DNA of 64,000 nucleotides, taken from positions 6,853,001 to 6,917,000 of the forward strand of contig NZ_CP107904.1 of assembly GCF_036013975.1 (NCBI RefSeq), in the 5' to 3' direction. The notes beneath the pieces are model-generated. The model saw only the letters and a program-made list of their open reading frames with translations, was not told where the DNA came from and did not search any database. The translations under genes and the position numbers were made by a program. Shown piece after piece: positions 33,901 through 40,585 of the stretch. This DNA is from Kitasatospora sp. NBC_00458 (GTDB lineage Bacteria; Actinomycetota; Actinomycetes; Streptomycetales; Streptomycetaceae). Position 1 is the stretch's first letter. Each line of letters opens with the position of its first letter.

Positions 33901-36900
33901 ACACTGCCCGCCATCCCCGTTCCGACGTAGCCGGCCGCCTCGGCCGGTATGGTCTCCGGGTCTCCGGCGTAGTCGTGGTACATGATGCCCGCGAACACGC
34001 CGGTGCGGCTTCCGCGGACGGAGTGCGGGTCGATGCCGGCGCGCTCGAACACCTCCCAGGACGTTTCGAGGAGCAGCCGCTGCTGCGGGTCCATCGCCAG
34101 CGCCTCGCGCGGTGAGATCCCGAAGAACTCGGCGTCGAACCCGCCCGCGTCGTAGAGGAAGCCGCCCTCCATCGTGGTGGAGCCGCTCGCCTCGGGCCCG
34201 TAGAGCTTCTCCAGGTCCCAGCCGCGGTCGTCCGGCATGGCCGAGATCGCGTCCCGGCCCTCGGCGACCAGCTGCCACAGCTCGTCCGGCGACGTCACCC
34301 CGCCCGGGTAGCGGCAGGCCATCCCCACGATCGCGATCGGCTCGGTGATGCGCGCTGCGGAGTCGTCGAGGTGCTCCGCGGTGTCGATGGGGGTTTGGGT
34401 GGTGTCGGGGAGGAGTTGGGTGAGGAGGTGGGTGGTGAGGTCTTCGGGTGTGGGGTGGTCGAAGACGAGGGTGGCGGTGAGTTGGAGTCCGGTGGCGGTG
34501 TTGAGGGTGTTGCGGAGTTCGATGGCGGCGAGGGAGTCGAAGCCGTGTTCGCGGAAGGTGCGTTTGGGGTCGATGGTGTGGGGGGTGGTGTGGCCGAGGA
34601 CGGTTGCGGTGTGGGTGAGGGTGAGTTCGAGGAGGGTGCGGTGTCGGTCGGTGGGGGTGAGGGGGTGGAGTTGTTGGGTGAGGGTGTGGTGGGTGGTGGT
34701 GTGGTGGGTGGTGGTGGCGCGGGGGAGTGGGGTGCGGGTGAGGTTGTGGAGGAGGTGGGGGAGGGTGTGGTTGTTGGCTTGGGTTTGGAGGGTGTGGGGG
34801 TTGAGGCGGAGGGGTGCGAGGTGGGGGGTGTGGAGGGTGAGGGCGGTGTCGAAGAGGGTGAGTCCGTCGTGTTCGGTGAGGGGTTGGACGCCGGCGCGGG
34901 TCATGCGGTTGAGGTCGATGTCGGTGAGTTGGGCGGTCATGCCGTTGGTGTCGGTCCAGGCTCCCCAGGCGAGGCTGGTGGCGGGGAGGTTGTGGTGGTG
35001 GCGGTGGTGGGCGAGGGCGTCGAGGTAGGTGTTGGCGGCGGCGTAGTTGGCTTGGCCGGCGGCGCCGAGGAGGCCGGCGGCGGAGGAGAAGAGGATGAAG
35101 TGGGTGAGGGGGTGGTTTCGGGTGTGGTGGTGGAGGTTGGTGGCGGCGTCGATTTTGGGTTGGAGGACGGTGTGGAGTTGGTGGGGGGTGAGGTTGGTGG
35201 TGAGGGCGTCGTCGAGGGTGCCGGCGGTGTGGATGACGGTGGTGAGGGGGTGGTCGGGGTGGATGTGGGTGAGGAGGTGTTGGAGTTGTCGGGGGTCGGC
35301 GGTGTCGCAGGCGGTGAGGGTGATGTGGGCGCCGGCGTTGGTGAGTTCGGTGGTGAGTTGGTTGGCGTTGGGGGCGTCGGGGCCGCGTCGGCTGGTGAGG
35401 ATGAGGTGGCGGATGCCGTGGTGGTGGACGAGGTGGCGGGCGATGAGGGAGCCGAGCATGCCGGTGGCGCCGGTGATGAGCGCGGTACCCGACCGGTCCA
35501 GCGGCTCTTCGGCTCCGTCGATCTGTTCGGTGATCACCTCGGCGGCGGTCATCCGGACCAGGCGGGGCATCCACGCCTCGCCGGAGCGGAACGCCAACCG
35601 CGGCTCACCCGAGTCGAGAGCCGTGCGGAGCACCGCGGCGGGCACCTGCCGGCCGTCGGTGTCCCACAGGGTGATTCGGCCGGGGTTCTCGCTCTGCGCG
35701 GAGCTGACCAGGCCCCAGACCGCGGCGTGGACCAGGTCGGGCGGAGTCGTCGACCGCTCCGTCACCACGGCGTTCCCGGTCAGCACGATCAGTCGGGTGC
35801 CTACCAGTCGCTCGTCACTCAGCCATGACTGGAGGAGGTGGAGCGTGTGCTCGGTGGCCTCGTGCACGTGGGCCACTGTGTCCGTGTCCGTGTCCCCGGC
35901 GCCGTCGGTGAGCTGCAGCAGCATGAAGTCGGGGGCCGGGGAGCCTGCTTCGATGGCCCGGGAGAGGGCGGACACGTCGGCGAACACCTCGACGGCCTGG
36001 TCGGAGGAGTCGAGCAGCGCATCGCCGCGAGGGCCCTCCGAACCGAGCAGGGCCCAGCGTCCGGTCGGCTCGGCGTCCTCGCGGGAGGCGAGGTTCGTCC
36101 AGGACAGCCGGTGCAGACACTCCCCGAGGATGTCCCGTTCCGCTCCGTTCAGGCTTTCGGCCGGGAGTTCACGCACCGTCAGCGACTCGATGGAGGCGAC
36201 GGGCCGGCCGGCGGCATCGGCGAGGGCCAGTGCGTAGGCGTCCGGTCCGGTGGGGGTGAGCCTGACCCGGAGGGACGAAGCGCCGACGGCGTTCAGCGAC
36301 GCGCCGCCCCAGCTGAACGGAAGTCGGCCGCGCCCGGACTCCGAGCCGGTGGCGGTGAACACCGCGATGTGGAGGGCGGCATCGGCGAGCGCGGGGTGGA
36401 GGCCGAAGCGGTCGGCTTCGGTCCGGTGGTCCTCCGGGAGGCTGATCTCGGCGTAGACCTCGTCGCCGAGCTTCCACGCGGCCCGGACGCCCTGGAAGGC
36501 GGGACCGTAGGCGAACCCGGCTCCGGCCAGGTCGTCGTAGAGACCGTCGACGACGAGCGGGTCCGCGCCGGCCGGCGGCCACTGTGTCAGATCGGACTTC
36601 GCTGCGGGCCGTCCCGGGGTGCCCGGGGCTAGCACACCGCTGGCGTGGCAGGTCCAGGCCTCGTCACCCGTCGCACCGGTCTCCGGACGCGAGTGGACGG
36701 TGAACCGCCGGCGTCCCCGGGTGTCGGGAGCGGCCACGGCGAGCTGCATCTGGACCCCGCCCTGCGTGGGCAGGAGGAGCGGCAGTTCGAGGACGAGTTC
36801 CTCCACCTGCTCGGAGCCGAGGGTCCTGCCCGCGTGGAACGCCAGTTCGAGGAAGGCGGTGCCGGGCAGGAGCGCGGTGCCGTTCACGGCGTGGTCGGCG

Positions 36901-39836
36901 AGCCAGGGGTGCGTGGTCAGGGAGATGCGGCTCGTGAAGAGCCAGCCGTCGGAGTCCGCGAGGGTGATGGAGGCACCCAGCAGCGGGTGGTCGGGCGAGG
37001 CCAGTCCAGCCCTCCCGAGGTCACCGGCGTCCCGTTGCGCCTGGAGCCAGTAGTGCTGGTGGTGGAAGGGGTAGGTGGGGAGGGGGGTGGGGGTGGTGGG
37101 GTGGTGGGTCCAGGTGATGGGGATGCCGTTGGTGTGGGCGTGGGCGAGGGTGGTGTGGAGGGTGTGGTTGTCGGGTTGGTTGCGGCGGAGGGTGTGGGTG
37201 TGGGTGGTGTCGGGGGGGAGGGTGGTGGTGGCGTGGTTGGTGAGGGTGGGGTGGGGGCCGATTTCGATGGTGTGGGTGATGTTGTGGGTGTGGAGGGTTT
37301 GGAGTGCTTGGTGGAATCGGACGGGTTGGTGGATTTGGTTGGTCCAGTAGGTGGGGTCGGTCCAGTGGTCGGGGTTCTCGGGGATGGTGCCGGTGACGGT
37401 GGAGACGAGGGGGGTGGTGGGGTGGTGGTAGGTGATGGTTTGGGCGGTTTTGTGGAATTCGTCGAGGATGGGGTGCATGAGGGGTGAGTGGAAGGCGTGG
37501 CTGACGGGGAGTCGTTTGGTGGTGCGGCCTTGGTGGGCGAAGTGGTCGGCGATGTTGGTGATGGTGGTGGTGTCGCCGGAGATGACGAGGTTGTCGGGGG
37601 TGTTGATGGCGGCGATGGAGGCGTGGTGGGTGTGGTCGGTGAGGTGGGGGGTGAGTTCTTCTTCGGTGGCTTGGATGGCGATCATGGCGCCGTTGGTGGG
37701 GAGGTTCTGCATGAGGCGGGCGCGGGTGGCGATGAGGGTGCAGGCGTCTTGGAGGGTGAGGATGCCGGCGGCGTGGGCGGCGGCGAGTTCGCCGATGGAG
37801 TGGCCGGTGAGGGCGTGGGGGTGGAGGTTGTGGTGTTCGAGGAGGCGGTGGAGGGCGATTTGGAGGGCGAAGGTGGCGGTTTGGGTGTAGAGGGTTTGGT
37901 TGAGCAGGGTGGCGTGGGGGGTGTCGGGGGGTGCGAAGAGGACGTCGCGGAGGGGGTGGTCGAGGTGGGGGTCGAGGTGGTCGCAGATGGTGTCGAGGGT
38001 GTGGGCGTAGGTGGGGTGGGTGGTGTAGAGCTGGTGGCCCATGCGGGGGTGTTGGGCGCCTTGGCCGGTGAAGAGGTAGGCGTAGCGGGGTTGGTGGGCG
38101 GTTGAGGTGATGAGGTGGGGGTGGGGGGTTTGGGTGGCGAGGGCTTGGAGGGTTTGGAGGAGGGTGTCGCGGTCGTTGTGGGTGGTGAGGATGGCGGCGC
38201 GGTGGTGGAGGTGGGCTCGGGTGGTGGCGAGGGTGTGGGTGGTTTGGTGGATGGTGAGGTCGGGGTGGGTGGTGAGGTGGTGGTGGAGTCGGGTGGCTTG
38301 GGTTCGGAGGGCGTGGGGGGTGGCGGCGGAGAGGAGGAGGGGCAGCGGCGGGGTGGTGTTGCCGGTGCTGTCAGTGGTGCCGGTGTTGCCGGTGTTGCCG
38401 TCGGTGGTGTCGGTGGTGTCGGTGGTGTTGGGGGTGTTGGGGGTGGGGGGTGCTTGTTCGAGGATGATGTGGGCGTTGGTGCCGCTGACGCCGAAGGAGG
38501 AGACGCCGGCGCGGCGGGGGCGGTCGAGTTCGGGCCAGTCGAGGGTTTCGGTGAGGAGGTGGACGTTGCCTTCGGTCCAGTCGACTTCGGTGGTGGGGGT
38601 GGTGATGTGGAGGGTTTTGGGGAGTCGGCCGTGGTGGATGGCCTGGACCATTTTGATGATGCCGGCGGCGCCGGCGGCGGCTTGGGTGTGGCCGAGGTTG
38701 GATTTGACGGTGCCGAGGTGGAGGGGTTGGTGGTGGGGGCGGTCGTGGCCGTAGGTGGCGATGAGGGCTTGGGCTTCGATGGGGTCGCCGAGGGTGGTGC
38801 CGGTGCCGTGGGCTTCGACGGCGTCGATGTCGGTGGTGGTGAGGCGGGCGTTGGTGAGGGCTTGGCGGATGACGCGTTGTTGGGAGGGTCCGTTGGGGGC
38901 GGTGAGGCCGTTGGAGGCGCCGTCCTGGTTGACGGCGGTGCCGCGGACGAGGGCGAGGACGGGGTGGTTGTTGCGTTGGGCGTCGGAGAGGCGTTCGACG
39001 AGGATGACGCCGGCGCCCTCGGACCAGCCGGTGCCGTCGGCGTCGGCGGAGAAGGACTTGCACCGCCCGTCCGACGCGAGACCGTTCTGACGTGACGCTT
39101 CCACGAAGGTGGTGGGCGTGGCCATGACGGTGACGCCGCCGGCCATGGCGAGGTCGCACTCGCCGTTGCGCAGGGACTGGACGGCCAGGTGCAGGGCGAC
39201 CAGTGACGACGAGCAGGCGGTGTCGATGGTGACCGCGGGGCCTTCCAGGCCCAGGGTGTAGGCCACCCGGCCGGACAGCACACTGCCCGCCATCCCGGTG
39301 CTGAGGTACCCCTCCACTTCCGGGGGCAGAGTGGCGGGGTCCCCGGCGTAGTCGTGGTACATGATGCCCGCGAACACGCCGGTGCGGCTTCCGCGGACGG
39401 AGTGCGGGTCGATGCCGGCGCGCTCGAACACCTCCCAGGACGTCTCCAGCAGCAGCCGCTGCTGCGGGTCCATCGCCAGCGCCTCGCGCGGTGAGATCCC
39501 GAAGAACTCGGCGTCGAACCCGCCCGCGTCGTAGAGGAAACCGCCCTCGCAGGCGTAGCTCGTACCGGGGCGGTCGGCCGTGCGATCCGGTTCGTAGAGC
39601 TTCTCCAGGTCCCAGCCGCGGTCGTCCGGCATGGCCGAGATCGCGTCCCGGCCCTCGGCGACCAGCTGCCACAGCTCGTCCGGCGACGTCACCCCGCCCG
39701 GGTAGCGGCAGGCCATCCCCACGATCGCGATCGGCTCGCTGTCCCCTGCCTCCAGCTTCTTGATACGGCGGTGCGCCACACGGAGGTCGGCCGCCATCCG
39801 CCGCAGGTAATCAACGAGCTGAGATTCGTCCGTCAT
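27912..39836 (-). CDS. Type I modular polyketide synthase, bimodular (PKS C): KS-AT-DH-KR-ACP / KS-AT-DH-ER-KR-ACP
   Basis: A 3,974-residue protein with an N-terminal docking coil (MTDESQLVDYLRRM). Module 1: KS (Cys208), AT with GHSIGE (from 678) and HAFH (780, malonyl), DH (His982, Asp1152), KR with LDD (type B, about 1445-1640), ACP (Ser1768). Module 2: KS (Cys2001), AT (GHSIGE from 2466, malonyl), DH (His2769, Asp2933), ER (about 3222-3530, AAAGGVGTAAVQ loop), KR with LDD, ACP (Ser3855). All motifs look intact, giving an alkene and then a fully reduced CH2-CH2 unit. The C-terminal dock, DDLFDLIDKGFGVS, resembles that of PKS A and suits PKS D downstream. AT, part of KS, KR and ACP are duplicated almost exactly between modules. 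They use a C/A-rich dialect that fills the protein with His, Thr and Pro. Start at ATG 39836; the Shine-Dalgarno sequence is weak. Confidence 0.97.
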   Translation of the reverse strand: MTDESQLVDYLRRMAADLRVAHRRIKKLEAGDSEPIAIVGMACRYPGGVTSPDELWQLVAEGRDAISAMPDDRGWDLEKLYEPDRTADRPGTSYACEGGFLYDAGGFDAEFFGISPREALAMDPQQRLLLETSWEVFERAGIDPHSVRGSRTGVFAGIMYHDYAGDPATLPPEVEGYLSTGMAGSVLSGRVAYTLGLEGPAVTIDTACSSSLVALHLAVQSLRNGECDLAMAGGVTVMATPTTFVEASRQNGLASDGRCKSFSADADGTGWSEGAGVILVERLSDAQRNNHPVLALVRGTAVNQDGASNGLTAPNGPSQQRVIRQALTNARLTTTDIDAVEAHGTGTTLGDPIEAQALIATYGHDRPHHQPLHLGTVKSNLGHTQAAAGAAGIIKMVQAIHHGRLPKTLHITTPTTEVDWTEGNVHLLTETLDWPELDRPRRAGVSSFGVSGTNAHIILEQAPPTPNTPNTTDTTDTTDGNTGNTGTTDSTGNTTPPLPLLLSAATPHALRTQATRLHHHLTTHPDLTIHQTTHTLATTRAHLHHRAAILTTHNDRDTLLQTLQALATQTPHPHLITSTAHQPRYAYLFTGQGAQHPRMGHQLYTTHPTYAHTLDTICDHLDPHLDHPLRDVLFAPPDTPHATLLNQTLYTQTATFALQIALHRLLEHHNLHPHALTGHSIGELAAAHAAGILTLQDACTLIATRARLMQNLPTNGAMIAIQATEEELTPHLTDHTHHASIAAINTPDNLVISGDTTTITNIADHFAHQGRTTKRLPVSHAFHSPLMHPILDEFHKTAQTITYHHPTTPLVSTVTGTIPENPDHWTDPTYWTNQIHQPVRFHQALQTLHTHNITHTIEIGPHPTLTNHATTTLPPDTTHTHTLRRNQPDNHTLHTTLAHAHTNGIPITWTHHPTTPTPLPTYPFHHQHYWLQAQRDAGDLGRAGLASPDHPLLGASITLADSDGWLFTSRISLTTHPWLADHAVNGTALLPGTAFLELAFHAGRTLGSEQVEELVLELPLLLPTQGGVQMQLAVAAPDTRGRRRFTVHSRPETGATGDEAWTCHASGVLAPGTPGRPAAKSDLTQWPPAGADPLVVDGLYDDLAGAGFAYGPAFQGVRAAWKLGDEVYAEISLPEDHRTEADRFGLHPALADAALHIAVFTATGSESGRGRLPFSWGGASLNAVGASSLRVRLTPTGPDAYALALADAAGRPVASIESLTVRELPAESLNGAERDILGECLHRLSWTNLASREDAEPTGRWALLGSEGPRGDALLDSSDQAVEVFADVSALSRAIEAGSPAPDFMLLQLTDGAGDTDTDTVAHVHEATEHTLHLLQSWLSDERLVGTRLIVLTGNAVVTERSTTPPDLVHAAVWGLVSSAQSENPGRITLWDTDGRQVPAAVLRTALDSGEPRLAFRSGEAWMPRLVRMTAAEVITEQIDGAEEPLDRSGTALITGATGMLGSLIARHLVHHHGIRHLILTSRRGPDAPNANQLTTELTNAGAHITLTACDTADPRQLQHLLTHIHPDHPLTTVIHTAGTLDDALTTNLTPHQLHTVLQPKIDAATNLHHHTRNHPLTHFILFSSAAGLLGAAGQANYAAANTYLDALAHHRHHHNLPATSLAWGAWTDTNGMTAQLTDIDLNRMTRAGVQPLTEHDGLTLFDTALTLHTPHLAPLRLNPHTLQTQANNHTLPHLLHNLTRTPLPRATTTHHTTTHHTLTQQLHPLTPTDRHRTLLELTLTHTATVLGHTTPHTIDPKRTFREHGFDSLAAIELRNTLNTATGLQLTATLVFDHPTPEDLTTHLLTQLLPDTTQTPIDTAEHLDDSAARITEPIAIVGMACRYPGGVTSPDELWQLVAEGRDAISAMPDDRGWDLEKLYGPEASGSTTMEGGFLYDAGGFDAEFFGISPREALAMDPQQRLLLETSWEVFERAGIDPHSVRGSRTGVFAGIMYHDYAGDPETIPAEAAGYVGTGMAGSVLSGRVAYTLGLEGPAVTIDTACSSSLVALHLAVQSLRNGECDLAMAGGVTVMATPATFIDFSRQNGLASDGRCKSFSADADGTGWSEGAGVILVERLSDAQRNNHPVLALVRGTAVNQDGASNGLTAPNGPSQQRVIRQALTNARLTTTDIDAVEAHGTGTTLGDPIEAQALIATYGHDRPHHQPLHLGTVKSNLGHTQAAAGAAGIIKMVQAIHHGRLPKTLHITTPTTEVDWTEGNVHLLTETLDWPELDRPRRAGVSSFGVSGTNAHIILEQAPPTPNTTDNSTDNTDGNTGTTDSTGSTTPPLPLLLSAATPHALRTQATRLHHHLTTHPDLTIHQTTHTLATTRAHLHHRAAILTTHNDRDTLLQTLQALATQTPHPHLITSTAHQPRYAYLFTGQGAQHPRMGHQLYTTHPTYAHTLDTICDHLDPHLDHPLRDVLFAPPDTPHATLLNQTLYTQTATFALQIALHRLLEHHNLHPHALTGHSIGELAAAHAAGILTLQDACTLIATRARLMQNLPTNGAMIAIQATEEELTPHLTDHTHHASIAAINTPDNLVISGDTTTITNIANHFAHQGRTTKRLPVSHAFHSPLMHPILDEFHKTAQTITYHHPTTPLVSTVTGTIPDNPDHWTDPTYWTNQIHQPVRFHQALQTLHTHNITHTIEIGPHPTLTNHATTTLPPNTTHTHTLRRNQPDNHTLHTTLAHAHTNGIPITWTHHPTTPTPLPTYPFHHQHYWLQHRPKADPAAVGFTAVDHPLLTSATTLPDDGTLLLTGRISPTTHPWLADHAVNGTVLLPGTAFLELAFRAAQETDTPYVAELTLLAPLTLASERRAAVTVQVRINPTDEAGRRTLTVHGRAGEGPWIQHAAGVLTDQRPDEPERTAAWPPDEATPVDVSTLYTDLLETGYHYGPAFQGVRAAWKLGDEVYAEISLPEDHRTEADRFGLHPALLDATLHALAFAEQRSDGVRLPFNWTGCTLHAAGAGAVRVRLTPTGPSSFAISASDDAGRPVISIDSLVVREVAGDRPEPASPTSQDDSLFWLDWAPMTGTPADGPSAFVVAGPDPLGLSAEAVGTTADLSELLAPDAGHTVPAGAAVVAFLLGGPDPDVVAAAHEATRRTLDLVRSWLAADRFATTHLVLATSGAVAAGDHEDVTDLAAAALWGLIGSVQSEFPGRITLLDTDRDPATAAAFPAALGATEPRLAIRQGRLLAPRLARMGSHPSLRPPTGDLPWRLDTARPGVLESLELVPYPEVLAPLAPGQVRISVRAAGLNFRDVIVALGVVEGQDGIGGEASGVVLEIGEGVENVAVGDRVLGLCPTSFGPLAVTDHRWLTRMPDDWTFEQGAAVPITYLTAYYGLVDLGGLRAGESVLVHAAAGGVGTAAVQLARHLGAEVYGTASPGKWEALRTNGLAPDRIANSRTVEFEERFLAATGGRGMDVVLDCLAGEFVDAGLRLLPRGGRFLEMGKTDKRDPDEVAAAHAGVDYRVYDIQDAGPDRTQGMLREVMELFRQGKLRHPPITVWDVRQARDAFRNLSQAKITGKAVLTIPRPLDRSGTALITGATGMLGSLIARHLVHHHGIRHLILTSRRGPDAPNANQLTTELTNAGAHITLTACDTADPRQLQHLLTHIHPDHPLTTVIHTAGTLDDALTTNLTPHQLHTVLQPKIDAATNLHHHTRNHPLTHFILFSSAAGLLGAAGQANYAAANTYLDALAHHRHHHNLPATSLAWGAWTDTNGMTAQLTDIDLNRMTRAGVQPLTEHDGLTLFDTALTLHTPHLAPLRLNPHTLQTQANNHTLPHLLHNLTRTPLPRATTTHHTTTHHTLTQQLHPLTPTDRHRTLLELTLTHTATVLGHTTPHTIDPKRTFREHGFDSLAAIELRNTLNTATGLQLTATLVFDHPTPEDLTTHLLTQLLPDTTQTPIDTALAGLTGLEAALSSIASDDADRGLVTRRLKTLVARWNGDGDVPGDGDDLDSATNDDLFDLIDKGFGVS
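28117..29244 (-). repeat. GRINS in PKS C, module 2 KR-ACP copy (C/A-rich coding strand)
   Basis: A 1,128-bp tract aligning without gaps to 34378-35505 (offset 6261). It covers the KR and ACP. On the coding strand C and A dominate. It ends where the ER-KR junction becomes unique. Confidence 0.9.
31677..33713 (-). repeat. GRINS in PKS C, module 2 KS(C-terminal part)-AT copy
   Basis: About 2.04 kb matching 37041-39092, including the C-terminal two-thirds of the KS and the whole AT. The offset changes from 5364 to 5379 across the repeat because of a 15-bp difference in the Thr/Asp/Gly/Asn-rich KS-AT linker (about 32990-33075). Confidence 0.9.
34378..35505 (-). repeat. GRINS in PKS C, module 1 KR-ACP copy
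   Basis: Partner of 28117-29244. Identity begins at the KR Rossmann start and ends just after the ACP, so the repeat edges fall close to domain borders. Confidence 0.9.
37041..39092 (-). repeat. GRINS in PKS C, module 1 KS(C-terminal part)-AT copy
   Basis: Partner of 31677-33713. The KS N-terminal third upstream (39093-39740) has ordinary composition and is similar to the other module but less alike, so the repeat border lies inside the KS. Confidence 0.9.
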
Positions 39837-39898
39837 TTCTTACCCCGCTGAGAGAGAGCAAAGGATACGTGGGATTAATAATCTGGAAAGAGGTGCAA

Positions 39899-39921
39899 GC
39901 CGGACAGGAGACCTGTCCGGC
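39899..39921. promoter_or_regulatory. Perfect 10-bp inverted repeat upstream of PKS C (operator or leader hairpin)
   Basis: Arms GCCGGACAGG and CCTGTCCGGC with a 3-nt centre, 63-85 nt before the PKS C start. A TTGCAC hexamer on the minus strand (39893-39898) abuts it. The symmetry fits a dimeric repressor site or a stable RNA hairpin. Confidence 0.5.
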
Positions 39922-40379
39922 GCTTCTTTCCTATGAATATGGGCAAGCGGATCCGGTGCTTGCACGGTCGCCATGCGATTGCGGAACCGCCGGTCGGTCG
40001 ATCCCCACTATGCAGCGCCATTTCCCCTCCTTGCCGGGGAGGCGTCGGCCCCGCGCCGGAAGGCCCTTTCCAACAATGGTCGCACCTGCCGGACGGATAT
40101 GTGTCCGTGAACACAGACGAACGAGAAGCGCGAGAACGATGCACGGGAATATGTGGGATGATAGCGAGCAGCGGATCCCAGCTACCACCCCTATCGCTCC
40201 GGCGGAACCCCTAGACAGCGATGGGCCATCCCGTATCGGTGGCGGCGGATCCCCGTACGAGTGGCCTGTTCGGAACGGCCGGAAATGAATGTACGGACGG
40301 CCGGCATTAGTCGTCCGGGTCGATTGGACGTCGCGACCCGCCGGCGGATCCTCTGGTCAGGGGCTGACAAAGTGCCACT

Positions 40380-40419
40380 TTTAGTAGCGCTCCACCCTCG
40401 CCGTGATGACGTTTAGTAG
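40380..40419 (+). promoter_or_regulatory. Direct repeat TTTAGTAG, 32-bp period
   Basis: Two identical octamers at 40380-40387 and 40412-40419, about three helical turns apart and therefore on the same DNA face. They lie upstream of the LAL regulator in otherwise non-repetitive DNA. A possible activator or autoregulatory site. Confidence 0.35.
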
Positions 40420-40495
40420 TCGACCGGACTGCATATCGTGATGGCCTCAAGCCGGTCGGCCTGGTACGCTGTGCGGGCTGTCGACTCGAATCCTT

Positions 40496-40557
40496 GAAGG
40501 TTTTTCCTTCCGGCGGAGCCAAATTCCCTTCCCGGGAATTCGAATCTGCTGGATTCG
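40496..40557 (+). promoter_or_regulatory. Three consecutive short hairpins with 5-nt loops before the LAL gene
   Basis: Perfect inverted repeats GAAGG/CCTTC (40496-40510), AATTCCC/GGGAATT (40522-40540) and CGAATC/GATTCG (40541-40557). All have 5-nt spacers and the last two are directly adjacent. They end about 14 nt before the GGGGGAG ribosome-binding site. They may shape the leader RNA or be tandem protein-binding sites. Confidence 0.45.
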
Positions 40558-40585
40558 TAATTAAAGTTTAGGGGGAGCTTTGATT

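Larger units (their letters stand above)
39837..40585. other. Divergent intergenic region between PKS C and the LAL regulator
   Basis: About 750 bp with no supported gene and a lower GC content than its surroundings. It should hold the outward promoters of PKS C and of the regulator. Seen in it are the inverted repeat at 39899-39921, a TTTAGTAG pair (40380-40387 and 40412-40419) and three small hairpins just before the regulator. No convincing -35/-10 pair was found for the regulator. Confidence 0.7.

Noticed and set aside
31676..39100. H/T/P-rich PKS C tracts as frameshifted or dead domains
   Set aside because: Catalytic motifs (GHSIGE, HAFH, LDD, YAAAN, GFDSL, HAVNG) are all in frame and intact.
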